Assembly (NCBI GenBank): GCA_964036315.1
Contig: OZ038485.1
Span: 74,067,548-74,131,547 of the forward strand
Source: Acanthosepion esculentum
Taxonomy: Eukaryota; Mollusca; Cephalopoda; Sepiida; Sepiidae
Length of the DNA stretch: 64,000 nucleotides
Direction: 5' to 3'
Shown one piece after another: positions 31,326 to 41,533 of this stretch. Both the position numbers and the translations under genes were made by a program. Under the pieces are notes generated by a model. It did no database searches, was not told the DNA's origin, and worked only from the letters and a program-made list of their open reading frames with translations. Numbering within the stretch: position 1 is the first letter of the stretch; each line of letters starts with the position of its first letter.

Positions 31326-34300
31326 TTTAGGTTTATATAAAATGATGAAAATCAGAAGTACATATAAATAGATTTATTTAGTTTTATACAAAATGATGAA
31401 AATCAGAAGTACATTTCCATAGATTTATTTAGTTTTATACAAAATGATGAAAATCAGAAGTACATATAAATCGATTTATTTAGTTTTATACAAAATGATG
31501 AAAATCAGAAGTACATTTCCATAGATTTATTTAGTTTTATACAAAATGAGGAAAATCAGAAGTACATATAAATAGATTTATTTAGTTTTATACAAAATGA
31601 TGAAAATCAGAAGTACATTTCCATAGATTTATTTAGTTTTATACAAAATGATGAAAATCAGAAGTACATATAAATAGATTTATTTAGTTTTGTACAAAAT
31701 GATGAAAATCAGAAGTACATTTACATAGATTTATTTAGTTTTATATAAAATGATGAAAATCAGATGTACATATAAATAGATTTATTTAGTTTTATACAAA
31801 ATGATGAAAATCAGAAGTACATATAAATAGATTTATTTAGTTTTATACAAAATGATGAAAATCAGAAGTACATATAAATAGATTTATTTAGTTTTATACA
31901 AAATGATGAAAATCAAAAGTACATTTCCATAGATTTATTTAGTTTTATACAAAATGATGAAAATCAGAAGTACATATAAATAGATTTATTTATTTTTATA
32001 CAAAATGATGAAAATCAGAATTACATTTCCATAGATTTATTTAGTTTTATACAAAATGATGAAAATCAGAAGTACATATAAATAGATTTATTTAGTTTTA
32101 TAAAAAATGATGAAAATCAGAAGTACATTTCCATAGATTTATTTAGTTTTATACAAAAAGATGAAAATCAGAAGTACATATAAATAGATTTATTTATTTT
32201 TATACGAAATGATGAAAATCAGAAGTACATTTCCATAGATTTGTTTATTTTTATACAAAATGATGAAAATCAGAAGTACATATAAATAGATTTATTTAGT
32301 TTTATACAAAATGATGAAATCAGAAGTACATTTCCATAGATTTATTTAGTTTTATACAAAATGATGAAAATCAGAAGTACATATAAATAGATTTATTTAG
32401 TTTTATACAAAATGATGAAAATCAGAAGTACATTTACATAGATTTATTTAGTTTTATATAAAATGATGAAAATCAGAAGTACATTTCCATAGATTTATTT
32501 AGTTTTATACAAAATTATGAAAATCAGAAGTACATATAAATAGATTTATTTAGTTTTATACAAAATGATGAAAATCAAAAGTACATTTCCATAGATTTAT
32601 TTAGTTTTATACAAAATGATGAAAATCAGAAGTACATATAAATAGATTTATTTAGTTTTATAAAAAATGATGAAAATCAGAAGTACATTTACATAGATTT
32701 ATTTAGGTTTATATAAAATGATGAAAATCAGAAGTACATATAAATAGATTTATTTAGTTTTATACAAAATGATGAAAATCAGATGTACATTTCCATAGAT
32801 TTATTTAGTTTTATGCAAAATGATGAAAATCAGAAGTACATATATATAGATTTATTTATTTTTATACAAAATGATGAAAATCAGAAGTACATTTCCATAG
32901 ATTTATTTAGTTTTATAAAAATGATGAAAATCAGAAGTACATATAAATAGATTTATTTAGTTTTATACAAAATGATGAAAATCAGAAGTACATATAAATA
33001 GATTTATTTAGTTTTATACAAAATGATTAAAATCAGAAGTACATATAAATAGATTTATTTAGTTTTATACAAAATGATGAAAATCAAAAGTACATTTCCA
33101 TAGATTTATTTAGTTTTATACAAAATGATGAAAATCAGAAGTACATATAAATAGATTTATTTATTTTTATACAAAATGATGAAAATCAGAATTACATTTC
33201 CATAGATTTATTTAGTTTTATACAAAATGATGAAATCAGAAGTACACATAAATAGATTTATTTAGTTTTATAAAAAATGATGAAAATCAGAAGTACATTT
33301 CCATAGATTTATTTAGTTTTATACAAAAAGATGAAAATCAGAAGTACATATAAATAGATTTATTTATTTTTATACGAAATGATGAAAATCAGAAGTATAT
33401 TTCCATAGATTTGTTTATTTTTATACAAAATGATGAAAATCAGAAGTACATATAAATAGATTTATTTAGTTTTATACAAAATGATGAAATCAGAAGTACA
33501 TTTCCATAGATTTATTTAGTTTTATACAAAATGATGAAAATCAGAAGTACATATAAATAGATTTATTTAGTTTTATACAAAATGATGAAAATCAGAAGTA
33601 CATTTACATAGATTTATTTAGTTTTATATAAAATGATGAAAATCAGAAGTACATATAAATAGATTTATTTAGTTTTATACAAAATTATGAAAATCAGAAG
33701 TACATATAAATAGATTTATTTAGTTTTATACAAAATGATGAAAATCAAAAGTACATTTCCATAGATTTATTTAGTTTTATACAAAATGATGAAAATCAGA
33801 AGTACATATAAATAGATTTATTTAGTTTTATAAAAAATGATGAAAATCAGAAGTACATTTACATAGATTTATTTAGGTTTATATAAAATGATGAAAATCA
33901 GAAGTACATATAAATAGATTTATTTAGTTTTATACAAAATGATGAAAATCAGATGTACATTTCCATAGATTTATTTAGTTTTATGCAAAATGATGAAAAT
34001 CAGAAGTACATATAAATAGATTTATTTATTTTTATACGAAATGATGAAAATCAGAAGTACATTTCCATAGATTTGTTTATTTTTATACAAAATGATGAAA
34101 ATCAGAAGTACATATAAATAGATTTATTTAGTTTTATACAAAATGATGAAATCAGAAGTACATTTCCATAGATTTATTTAGTTTTATACAAAATGATGAA
34201 AATCAGAAGTACATATAAATAGATTTATTTAGTTTTATACAAAATGATGAAAATCAGAAGTACATTTACATAGATTTATTTAGTTTTATATAAAATGATG

Positions 34301-36190
34301 AAAATCAGAAGTACATATAAATAGATTTATTTAGTTTTATACAAAATTATGAAAATCAGAAGTACATATAAATAGATTTATTTAGTTTTATACAAAATGA
34401 TGAAAATCAAAAGTACATTTCCATAGATTTATTTAGTTTTATACAAAATGATGAAAATCAGAAGTACATATAAATAGATTTATTTAGTTTTATAAAAAAT
34501 GATGAAAATCAGAAGTACATTTACATAGATTTATTTAGGTTTATATAAAATGATGAAAATCAGAAGTACATATAAATAGATTTATTTAGTTTTATACAAA
34601 ATGATGAAAATCAGATGTACATTTCCATAGATTTATTTAGTTTTATGCAAAATGATGAAAATCAGAAGTACATATATATAGATTTATTTATTTTTATACA
34701 AAATGATGAAAATCAGAAGTACATTTCCATAGATTTATTTAGTTTTATAAAAATGATGAAAATCAGAAGTACATATAAATAGATTTATTTAGTTTTATAC
34801 AAAATGATGAAAATCAGAAGTACATATAAATAGATTTATTTAGTTTTATACAAAATGATGAAAATCAGAAGTACATATAAATAGATTTATTTAGTTTTAT
34901 ACAAAATGATGAAAATCAAAAGTACATTTCCATAGATTTATTTAGTTTTATACAAAATGATGAAAATCAGAAGTACATATAAATAGATTTATTCATTTTT
35001 ATACAAAATGATGAAAATCAGAATTACATTTCCATAGATTTATTTAGTTTTATACAAAATGATGAAATCAGAAGTACACATAAATAGATTTATTTAGTTT
35101 TATAAAAAATGATGAAAATCAGAAGTACATTTCCATAGATTTATTTAGTTTTATACAAAAAGATGAAAATCAGAAGTACATATAAATAGATTTATTTATT
35201 TTTATACGAAATGATGAAAATCAGAAGTACATTTCCATAGATTTGTTTATTTTTATACAAAATGATGAAAATCAGAAGTACATATAAATAGATTTATTTA
35301 GTTTTATACAAAATGATGAAATCAGAAGTACATTTCCATAGATTTATTTAGTTTTATACAAAATGATGAAAATCAGAAGTACATATAAATAGATTTATTT
35401 AGTTTTATACAAAATGATGAAAATCAGAAGTACATTTACATAGATTTATTTAGTTTTATATAAAATGATGAAAATCAGAAGTACATATAAATAGATTTAT
35501 TTAGTTTTATACAAAATTATGAAAATCAGAAGTACATATAAATAGATTTATTTAGTTTTATACAAAATGATGAAAATCAAAAGTACATTTCCATAGATTT
35601 ATTTAGTTTTATACAAAATGATGAAAATCAGAAGTACATATAAATAGATTTATTTAGTTTTATAAAAAATGATGAAAATCAGAAGTACATTTACATAGAT
35701 TTATTTAGGTTTATATAAAATGATGAAAATCAGAAGTACATATAAATAGATTTATTTAGTTTTATACAAAATGATGAAAATCAGATGTACATTTCCATAG
35801 ATTTATTTAGTTTTATGCAAAATGATGAAAATCAGAAGTACATATATATAGATTTATTTATTTTTATACAAAATGATGAAAATCAGAAGTACATTTCCAT
35901 AGATTTATTTAGTTTTATAAAAATGATGAAAATCAGAAGTACATATAAATAGATTTATTTAGTTTTATACAAAATGATGAAAATCAGAAGTACATTTCCA
36001 TAGATTTATATAGTTTTATACAAAATGATGAAAATCAGAAGTACATATAAATAGATTTATTTAGTTTTGTACAAAATGATGAAAATCAGAAGTACATTTC
36101 CATAGATTTATTTAGTTTTATACAAAATGATGAAAATCAGAAGTACATATAAATAGATTTATTTAGTTTTATACGAAATGATGAAAATCA
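31326..36190 (+). repeat. Nested ~1170/660-bp higher-order units in satA
   Basis: The monomer with CAGAATTACATTTCC is seen at 29471 (just upstream of this interval), 32020, 33191 and 35022. A GGTTTATATAAAATG marker occurs near 32704, 33875, 34538 and 35708. Spacings of about 1170 and 660 bp (23 and 13 monomers) add up to the 1831-bp interval. TATACGAAATGATG and ATTTGTTTATTTTTATAC variants repeat in the same order in each unit. The pattern indicates several rounds of recent block amplification at the right end of the homogeneous core. Confidence 0.75.
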
Positions 36191-36870
36191 GGTGTATATT
36201 TACATAGATTCATTTAGTTTTATATAAAATGATGAAAATCAGAAGTACATATAAATAGATTTATTTTGTTTTATTTAAAATGATGAAAATCAGCTGTACA
36301 TTTACATAGATTTATTTTGTTTTATTTAAAAAAGAGGAAAATCAAATGTACATTTTCATAGATTTATTCAGTTTAATATAAAAAGAGGAAAATCATCTGT
36401 ATATTTATATAGATTGATTTACTTTTATATAAAAATATGAAAATCAAATGTGCATTTACATAGATTTGTTTAGTTTTATATAAAATCATGAAAATCAGAA
36501 GTACATCTACATAGATATATTTAATTTTATATAAAAAGAATCAAAATCAGCGGAACATTTATATAGATTGATTTAGTTTTATATAAAAAGATGAAAATCA
36601 GAAGTACATTTACATAGATTTAATTAGTTTTATATAAAAAGATGAAAATCAGCTGTTAATTTACATAGATTTATTTAGTTTTATATAAAAAGAGGAAAAT
36701 CATCTATACATTTACATAGATTTATTTAGTTTTATATAAAAATATGAAAATCATATGTACATTTACATCAATTTATTTAGTTTTATATAAAAAGACTAAT
36801 ATCAGATGTACCTTTACATAGATTTATTTAGTTTTATATAAAAAGATGAAAATCCGCTGTACATTTACAT
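34960..36870 (+). repeat. Right copy of the dispersed 1.9-kb satA block
   Basis: Partner of 29400-31325, about 5552 bp away. It differs only by scattered substitutions, such as TATTTAATTTTAT for TATTTAGTTTTAT near 36520 and TTAATTAG for TTTATTAG near 36620. It runs on into the diverged edge of the array. Confidence 0.85.
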
Positions 36871-37045
36871 AGATTTATTTAGTTTTATATAAAATGATGA
36901 AAATCATATGTACATTTACATCAATTTATTTAGTTTTATATAAAAATACTAATATCAGATGTACCTTTACATAGATTTATTTAGTTTTATATAAAAAGAT
37001 GAAAATCCGCTGTACATTTACATAGATTTATTTAGTTTTATGTAA
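36740..37045 (+). repeat. 153-bp trimer duplication in diverged satA
   Basis: CATATGTACATTTACATCAA occurs at 36752 and 36905, exactly 153 bp (three monomers) apart. Each is followed by an ACTAATATCAG monomer and a GAAAATCCGCTGTACA monomer in the same order. It shows exchange of a three-monomer unit at the array edge. Confidence 0.75.
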
Positions 37046-37292
37046 AAAGATGAAAATCAGATCTACATTTACTTAGATTTATTATTTTTATATAACAATA
37101 TGAAAATCAACAGTACATTTCCATAGATTTGTTTAGATTTATATAAAATGATGAAAATCAGATGTAAATTTACATAGATTTATTTAGATTTGTATAAAAT
37201 GATGAAAATCAGAAGTACATTTACATAGATTTATTTAGTTTTATAGAAAATGATGAAAATCAGATGTACATTTACATAGATTTATTTAGTTT

Positions 37293-37558
37293 TGAAACTT
37301 GACTAATGCATGGAATAATAATGCCACACAAAATATACTTAGAACAAAATGTATTGAAACGAGAAAGTGTACACAATATTTACATATAGTCTTTTGTATA
37401 TTCCTGTGAAGACCTTTCCTGGAGAATGTGTTGACTAAGTCGCAGTCGGGCAGAGTCTGTAGTTGAATCTCTTGATTCGCCTCCCTGTCTTCCCGGTACC
37501 AACCATATTTATATAATCAGTACTCCACTATGCAAATTAGGTTGATTTTACCACAACA
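37293..37558 (-). repeat. 3' LTR of the Ty3/gypsy element
   Basis: On the minus strand it begins TGTTGTGGTAAAATC immediately after the polypurine tract and runs to a CA at the satellite junction (37293-37294 is TG on the plus strand), about 266 bp. It holds a TATA-like TTATATAAATA at about 37505-37516, an octamer-type ATGCAAAT on the plus strand at 37530-37537, and a second TATA-like GACTATATGTAAATA near 37375-37390. The last matches the solo LTR at 44151-44487 in sequence and position. The terminal TTTCA does not mirror the TGTTG start, so the far end could be slightly trimmed. Confidence 0.8.
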
Positions 37559-37571
37559 CCCCCCTCCAAAG
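37559..37571 (-). other. Polypurine tract of the retrotransposon
   Basis: The minus strand reads CTTTGGAGGGGGG and then directly TGTTG, the LTR start. This is the standard place for the plus-strand priming site in LTR retrotransposons, about 115 bp after the pol stop codon. Confidence 0.82.
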
Positions 37572-37685
37572 TCTTGGAATCCCCTTTGGATTTCAAACTG
37601 GCTTCCTACATGGGATGATGGTTATGGTTATTTCTTTGTAGATCCCATTTGCATACTTCCTATGTATATGTCAATCTGCTTAATT

Positions 37686-40600
37686 TTAATATCTTTTCCG
37701 TTTTGGATTCACGTCCAATGGGTCCGTGAACTTTCGTTTCCTACCGGATCTTCTCGGTTCGGGAATATTCTGCGGAGGTTCTACTTGAAAAATATCATAC
37801 ATTACATCAATGGGATCTTCCTCCTCATCCGGTATACTCTCTTCATGCTCTAGAACGTAACATTTTTTGAGTTGGTTCTGGTGCCTTTTATGAGTATTCT
37901 TCCGCCCTTTAATTATGTAAATCAGGTCACCGATTCTCTTGTCCACTATGCCTCGCTCCCAGAACTCAACGTTGTTTCTGTAGCACTTGAAAAACACCTT
38001 CTCCCCGGCGGTGTATCTTTTTCTAGCTGTATACATAGTATTCTTTACTCTATTTTTTCCTGGCAAAAGCTTGTCAAACACTGACTTAATTTTCCTAGCG
38101 AACATTAGTTCAGCTGGTGCCATGTTTGCTTGTGTTCTCTGGTTTGGCGTGATTCTGTATACTTGTAGGAATTGCTGAAGCGCCTTTTCCGTTGGAACTC
38201 CTGAGGCTTTCTTCAGAGCGCGCTTTAACGTATCGACAAATCTTTCTGCGAGTCCATTGGATCTCGGATGATACGGCGGCGTTGTTATGTGGTTAATTTG
38301 ATATAACTCACAAAATTCCTTAAATCCTTCAGAAGTGAATTGTGTACCATTGTCACTCACAATACACTCTGGCACACCGAACCGTGCAAATAGTTCATGC
38401 AAAAAAGTTGTTGTGGTATTGGACGTAGGCTTTTTGCAGCGTAGTACATCCGGCCATTTTGTAAAACTATCTACCACTATTAAGTAGTAATAATCTTCTA
38501 CTGGACCTGCGAAATCAATGTGTAATCTTGTCCACGGATGATCCGTCTTTGGCCATGGTTTTTGTACTATAGGTGGTGCCTTAGCTGCTAACGCACACCG
38601 TTTACATCGATGAACCATGTTTTTGATATCCACATCCATTCCTTTCCAATATACAAAGCTTCGCATTAAGCTTTTTGTTCTATTAATCCCCGGGTGACCC
38701 ATATGAAAGTCCCGTAGGATTCTTTTCTGCAACTTTTTTGGTACTACCACTCTCTCGCCATATAATAAAATTCCGTCACATATTGAATAAATCTCCTGCA
38801 CTTTTTGGTTATTTGCTACCATTTTGCTTTTTATTTCTAAAATGAAATCATCGCTTTCAGCTTCTTTTTTGATTTCCTTTGATGTAACCGGTAGCTCTCT
38901 TACAATGTTGTTTACCATGCTTTTCACCTCATAATCTGCTCTGATAATTGCAATAATTGATTCTTCGAATATTTCTTCTTGACTAGGTACGAGTCTTGAT
39001 AAAGTATCCGCATGAATTATATTTTTGGATGATAGATGCTTTATGTGAAAATCATAATTGAGAAGAATGGTTCCCCATCTTAACAGTCGATTTGCCGTAT
39101 AAACGGGTAACCTTTTCTTTGACCCAAAAATAGTGATCAGAGGTTTATGATCCGTTTCTAACATAAAATGTCTGCCGTAGATGTATCTATGAAATTTTGT
39201 TATGGCAAAAATGATACTCAGCACTCCTTTTTCTATCTGTGAATAACTTCGTTCTCCTGGGAGTAATGCTCTCGAAGCATGTGCAATTGGTTTTCTAGAA
39301 CCATCTGGCATTATGTGTTGAATACACGCTCCTACCCCGTATGAACTAGCGTCACTTGCCACTACAATATCAAGTTTTGGATTGTAATGGGTTAAAAAGA
39401 GGTCGGATGTAAGCATTTTGTTTATTTCATCAAAGGCTTTCTGACATTCTACCGTCCATTCCCATGCCTTGTCTTTTTTCAGTAGTTCATTCAACGGAGC
39501 TCTTAGATTGTACATTCCTTTAATGAACGCTTGATAATAGTTTGCGAGCCCCAGAAAATTCTGTAACGTCGCCACATTAGTGGGCGTCGGCATGTCTCTA
39601 ATCGCAATGGACCTTTCCGGATCTGGAAATCTGCCATTTTTGTTGATTATGTGACCTAAATACTTAATTTCCTCCAAACCAAATTCACACTTTGATTCTT
39701 TGACTTTAAATCCAAAGTCCTGAATCTTTTTAAATACTTGATTGAGGTGCTCTCGATGTTCGTCGACGTTTGCACTCCTTACTATGATGTCATCTAAGTA
39801 GGCACACGCAAAGTCTAAATCATTCAACATGACGTCCATGGCTTGTTGAAAAATGGCTGGTGCCACTTTAATACCAAAAGGAAGCCTGTTGTACTTGAAT
39901 AAACCTCTATGCGTGTTTATCCCTAGTAACTTCGAACATTTCTCTTCGACGGGAATTTGGAGATAGGCATCTGATAAGTCGATTTTTGAAATAATCACTC
40001 CGCCATTTAGCTTGTTAAAAATCTCCTCCGGACTCGGTAACGGGTAATGGTAGTCCTTAATTACCGAGTTCAACCCTGTCGAAAAATCAACGCAGACTCT
40101 GATTTGGTTTGATTTCTTTTTTATGGACACAATCGGCGAAGCCCATGAATTAGATTCTACTTTCGAAACAATTCCCATTTTTTCCAACCTATCAAGTTCT
40201 TCGTTAATTTTCTCTACACTTGCGAAAGGCACGTTACGTTTCTTTTTAAAAATTGGCATAGCATTTTCCTTTAATTCAAATTTAGCTTCAAACTTGTTAC
40301 ATCTTCCAAGACCAGGTGTGAAGGTTTCCGGAAACTTTTTCTTTAATTCATCTTTAATGTCCTGTCTTGTTTGCGTATTACTTTCTACTTTTCTGCAGAA
40401 TGAGTTTAACGGTTTATCCCACAATTCGAATGATTCAATAAAATCTGTACCCATCAAGTTTTCTCCATTTTTCAGAATGAAAACATTTATTTTTTTAACG
40501 ATCCCATTCAATTTCATGGGAAGTACAACCTCGCCTTTGAAGTTAATTTCCTTTCCAGTTACCGTTCGAGCGAGTTTCGTTGACTTCATTATTGTAGGCC

Positions 40601-41519
40601 TTTTTAAAATTTTCCATGTTTTAGAGTTCATTATTGTTAAATCTGAACCCGAATCGAGTTGAAATTTGATATTCTTTTTAAATATTTCAGTCGTCACATA
40701 TTTCCTCAAATCTCTATCTGATTTGCTATTCGAATTTGTTTGTCTAATTCGGCTATTGAATTTTTTCGTTTTACAACACGATCCTTTGTGACCTTTCTTG
40801 TGGCACACGAAACATTTCTTATTTCTATATGGACAATTTACCTCCCAGTGTCTTTCGTTACAACGTCTGCAATTATATGGTGGGACCTTTTTATTTTCTT
40901 GCCTATTTTTAAAATACGCCGAATTTTTACTCCAATTTTTTTCTGATGGATAATTTGACTGTTTTTTTATTTTTTTAATATAAGCAATGCCAGCTTCTTC
41001 GATGTTTTGAGACTCTTTCTTTAAACTTACGGCCCGTTGACACTCCTCTGCTAACTTTTGCAGGGTAAGGTTTTGTTCAGATTCGAGTTTAGACAACACT
41101 CTACGGCTTATTTCGACACTCTTACTGAATACCAGTCCTTGAGCAAAAATTAAACACTTGAATTCTTCAACCGTAATCTCTGCCAATCTGAAATTGTCAC
41201 AATGTCTATTCACTATAGATGCATATGTTAAGTAATCCTGATCGTCGGATTTAGAGACATTCATGCATAACCATCGCTTATGCCAAAGCGACATATTTGC
41301 TCCAAACAGCTCTTTTAGCAATTTCACTGTTTCCGAGAATTCCAATTCAGTTGTTTTTCTCGGTAGAATAAAATCTACAAATTTGCTATGTTCTGCTGTA
41401 CCTAGCTTTCTTAGTAATAGACTGACTTTTCTTGAATTCGACCAGTTTTCACAGTCTGTGTAGAAAATATCTTCATATCGTTTAAAGTACGCTTCAAACG
41501 TTTTTTCTTCGTCTGGCAC
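37686..41519 (-). CDS. Gag-Pol polyprotein of Ty3/gypsy retrotransposon, gag N-terminus missing
   Basis: A 1277-residue frame ending in TAA. The first codon here (41519-41517) is GTG, not ATG. The frame stays open upstream to a TGA at 41561-41559 inside satellite, with no in-frame ATG, and the retroelement residues just before it (STFNYVPDEEKTF) look like an interior gag motif. The true start is therefore lost. Domains: gag to about residue 210; two zinc knuckles (C217-C220-H224-C229 and C236-C239-H244-C249); protease with DSG at 289-291; reverse transcriptase with D514 and YLDD 574-577; RNase H with D723, E763, D790 and D838; integrase with an HHCC zinc finger (H939/H942, C972/C975), D1002, D1056 and E1092 (35 residues between the last two); and a GPY/F-like C-terminal module near 1165-1215 followed by a basic tail. 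Gag and pol share one frame with no shift. All catalytic residues are present and there is no internal stop, so decay since insertion is slight, but the copy lacks what it needs to transcribe itself. Confidence 0.93.
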   Translation of the reverse strand: MPDEEKTFEAYFKRYEDIFYTDCENWSNSRKVSLLLRKLGTAEHSKFVDFILPRKTTELEFSETVKLLKELFGANMSLWHKRWLCMNVSKSDDQDYLTYASIVNRHCDNFRLAEITVEEFKCLIFAQGLVFSKSVEISRRVLSKLESEQNLTLQKLAEECQRAVSLKKESQNIEEAGIAYIKKIKKQSNYPSEKNWSKNSAYFKNRQENKKVPPYNCRRCNERHWEVNCPYRNKKCFVCHKKGHKGSCCKTKKFNSRIRQTNSNSKSDRDLRKYVTTEIFKKNIKFQLDSGSDLTIMNSKTWKILKRPTIMKSTKLARTVTGKEINFKGEVVLPMKLNGIVKKINVFILKNGENLMGTDFIESFELWDKPLNSFCRKVESNTQTRQDIKDELKKKFPETFTPGLGRCNKFEAKFELKENAMPIFKKKRNVPFASVEKINEELDRLEKMGIVSKVESNSWASPIVSIKKKSNQIRVCVDFSTGLNSVIKDYHYPLPSPEEIFNKLNGGVIISKIDLSDAYLQIPVEEKCSKLLGINTHRGLFKYNRLPFGIKVAPAIFQQAMDVMLNDLDFACAYLDDIIVRSANVDEHREHLNQVFKKIQDFGFKVKESKCEFGLEEIKYLGHIINKNGRFPDPERSIAIRDMPTPTNVATLQNFLGLANYYQAFIKGMYNLRAPLNELLKKDKAWEWTVECQKAFDEINKMLTSDLFLTHYNPKLDIVVASDASSYGVGACIQHIMPDGSRKPIAHASRALLPGERSYSQIEKGVLSIIFAITKFHRYIYGRHFMLETDHKPLITIFGSKKRLPVYTANRLLRWGTILLNYDFHIKHLSSKNIIHADTLSRLVPSQEEIFEESIIAIIRADYEVKSMVNNIVRELPVTSKEIKKEAESDDFILEIKSKMVANNQKVQEIYSICDGILLYGERVVVPKKLQKRILRDFHMGHPGINRTKSLMRSFVYWKGMDVDIKNMVHRCKRCALAAKAPPIVQKPWPKTDHPWTRLHIDFAGPVEDYYYLIVVDSFTKWPDVLRCKKPTSNTTTTFLHELFARFGVPECIVSDNGTQFTSEGFKEFCELYQINHITTPPYHPRSNGLAERFVDTLKRALKKASGVPTEKALQQFLQVYRITPNQRTQANMAPAELMFARKIKSVFDKLLPGKNRVKNTMYTARKRYTAGEKVFFKCYRNNVEFWERGIVDKRIGDLIYIIKGRKNTHKRHQNQLKKCYVLEHEESIPDEEEDPIDVMYDIFQVEPPQNIPEPRRSGRKRKFTDPLDVNPKRKRY

Positions 41520-41533
41520 ATAGTTGAAAGTTG

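Larger units (their letters stand above)
1..37292 (+). repeat. satA: main 51-bp satellite array (about 730 monomers)
   Basis: Uninterrupted head-to-tail array of a 51-bp monomer. The window opens at the start of one monomer (TGATGAAAATCAGAAGTACA) and the same phase recurs at 52, 103 and so on. Three common monomer types differ mainly after AAGTACA: TTTCCATAGATTT (alpha), TATAAATAGATTT (beta) and TTTACATAGATTT (gamma). Alpha and beta often alternate, giving a 102-bp dimer. The consensus has no CpG; rare variants such as TTATTTCG and TTTACGTTTACA carry one. Every frame is broken by stops, and no long ORF exists in 37 kb. Homogeneity is high up to about 36.2 kb, then monomers diverge towards the right edge. 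The array continues beyond the left end of the window. It is clearly non-coding satellite; a centromeric or pericentromeric role is plausible but unproven. Confidence 0.98.
37293..41533 (-). mobile_element. 5'-truncated Ty3/gypsy LTR retrotransposon (K02A2.6-like)
   Basis: Non-satellite block inserted in satA, read on the minus strand: truncated gag-pol frame, about 115 bp of 3' untranslated sequence, a polypurine tract and one LTR. There is no 5' LTR, primer binding site or gag start; the coding sequence passes directly into satellite at about 41533. No env-like frame follows pol. Joining the flanking satellite leaves a gap of about 21 bp of monomer, so the 5' loss probably came by deletion or recombination into the array rather than simple insertion. 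The domain order PR-RT-RNase H-IN, the D,D35E integrase and two CCHC knuckles place it in Metaviridae. A Mag-like lineage is possible but unproven. Confidence 0.92.

Noticed and set aside
1..37292. CRISPR-like regular repeats
   Set aside because: There are no unique spacers; the whole 51-bp unit is repeated head to tail, so this is satellite DNA.
1..37292. CENP-B box or telomere-type motif in satA
   Set aside because: The consensus has no CpG and no match to the CENP-B box, and no telomeric repeat is present; a centromere role cannot be claimed from sequence.
37530..38178. Small plus-strand frames of 63-107 codons opposite the pol gene (also 40123-40662, 40740-40946, 41263-41463)
   Set aside because: They lie antisense to the retrotransposon gag-pol frame or its 3' UTR/LTR and show no independent motif; they are shadows.
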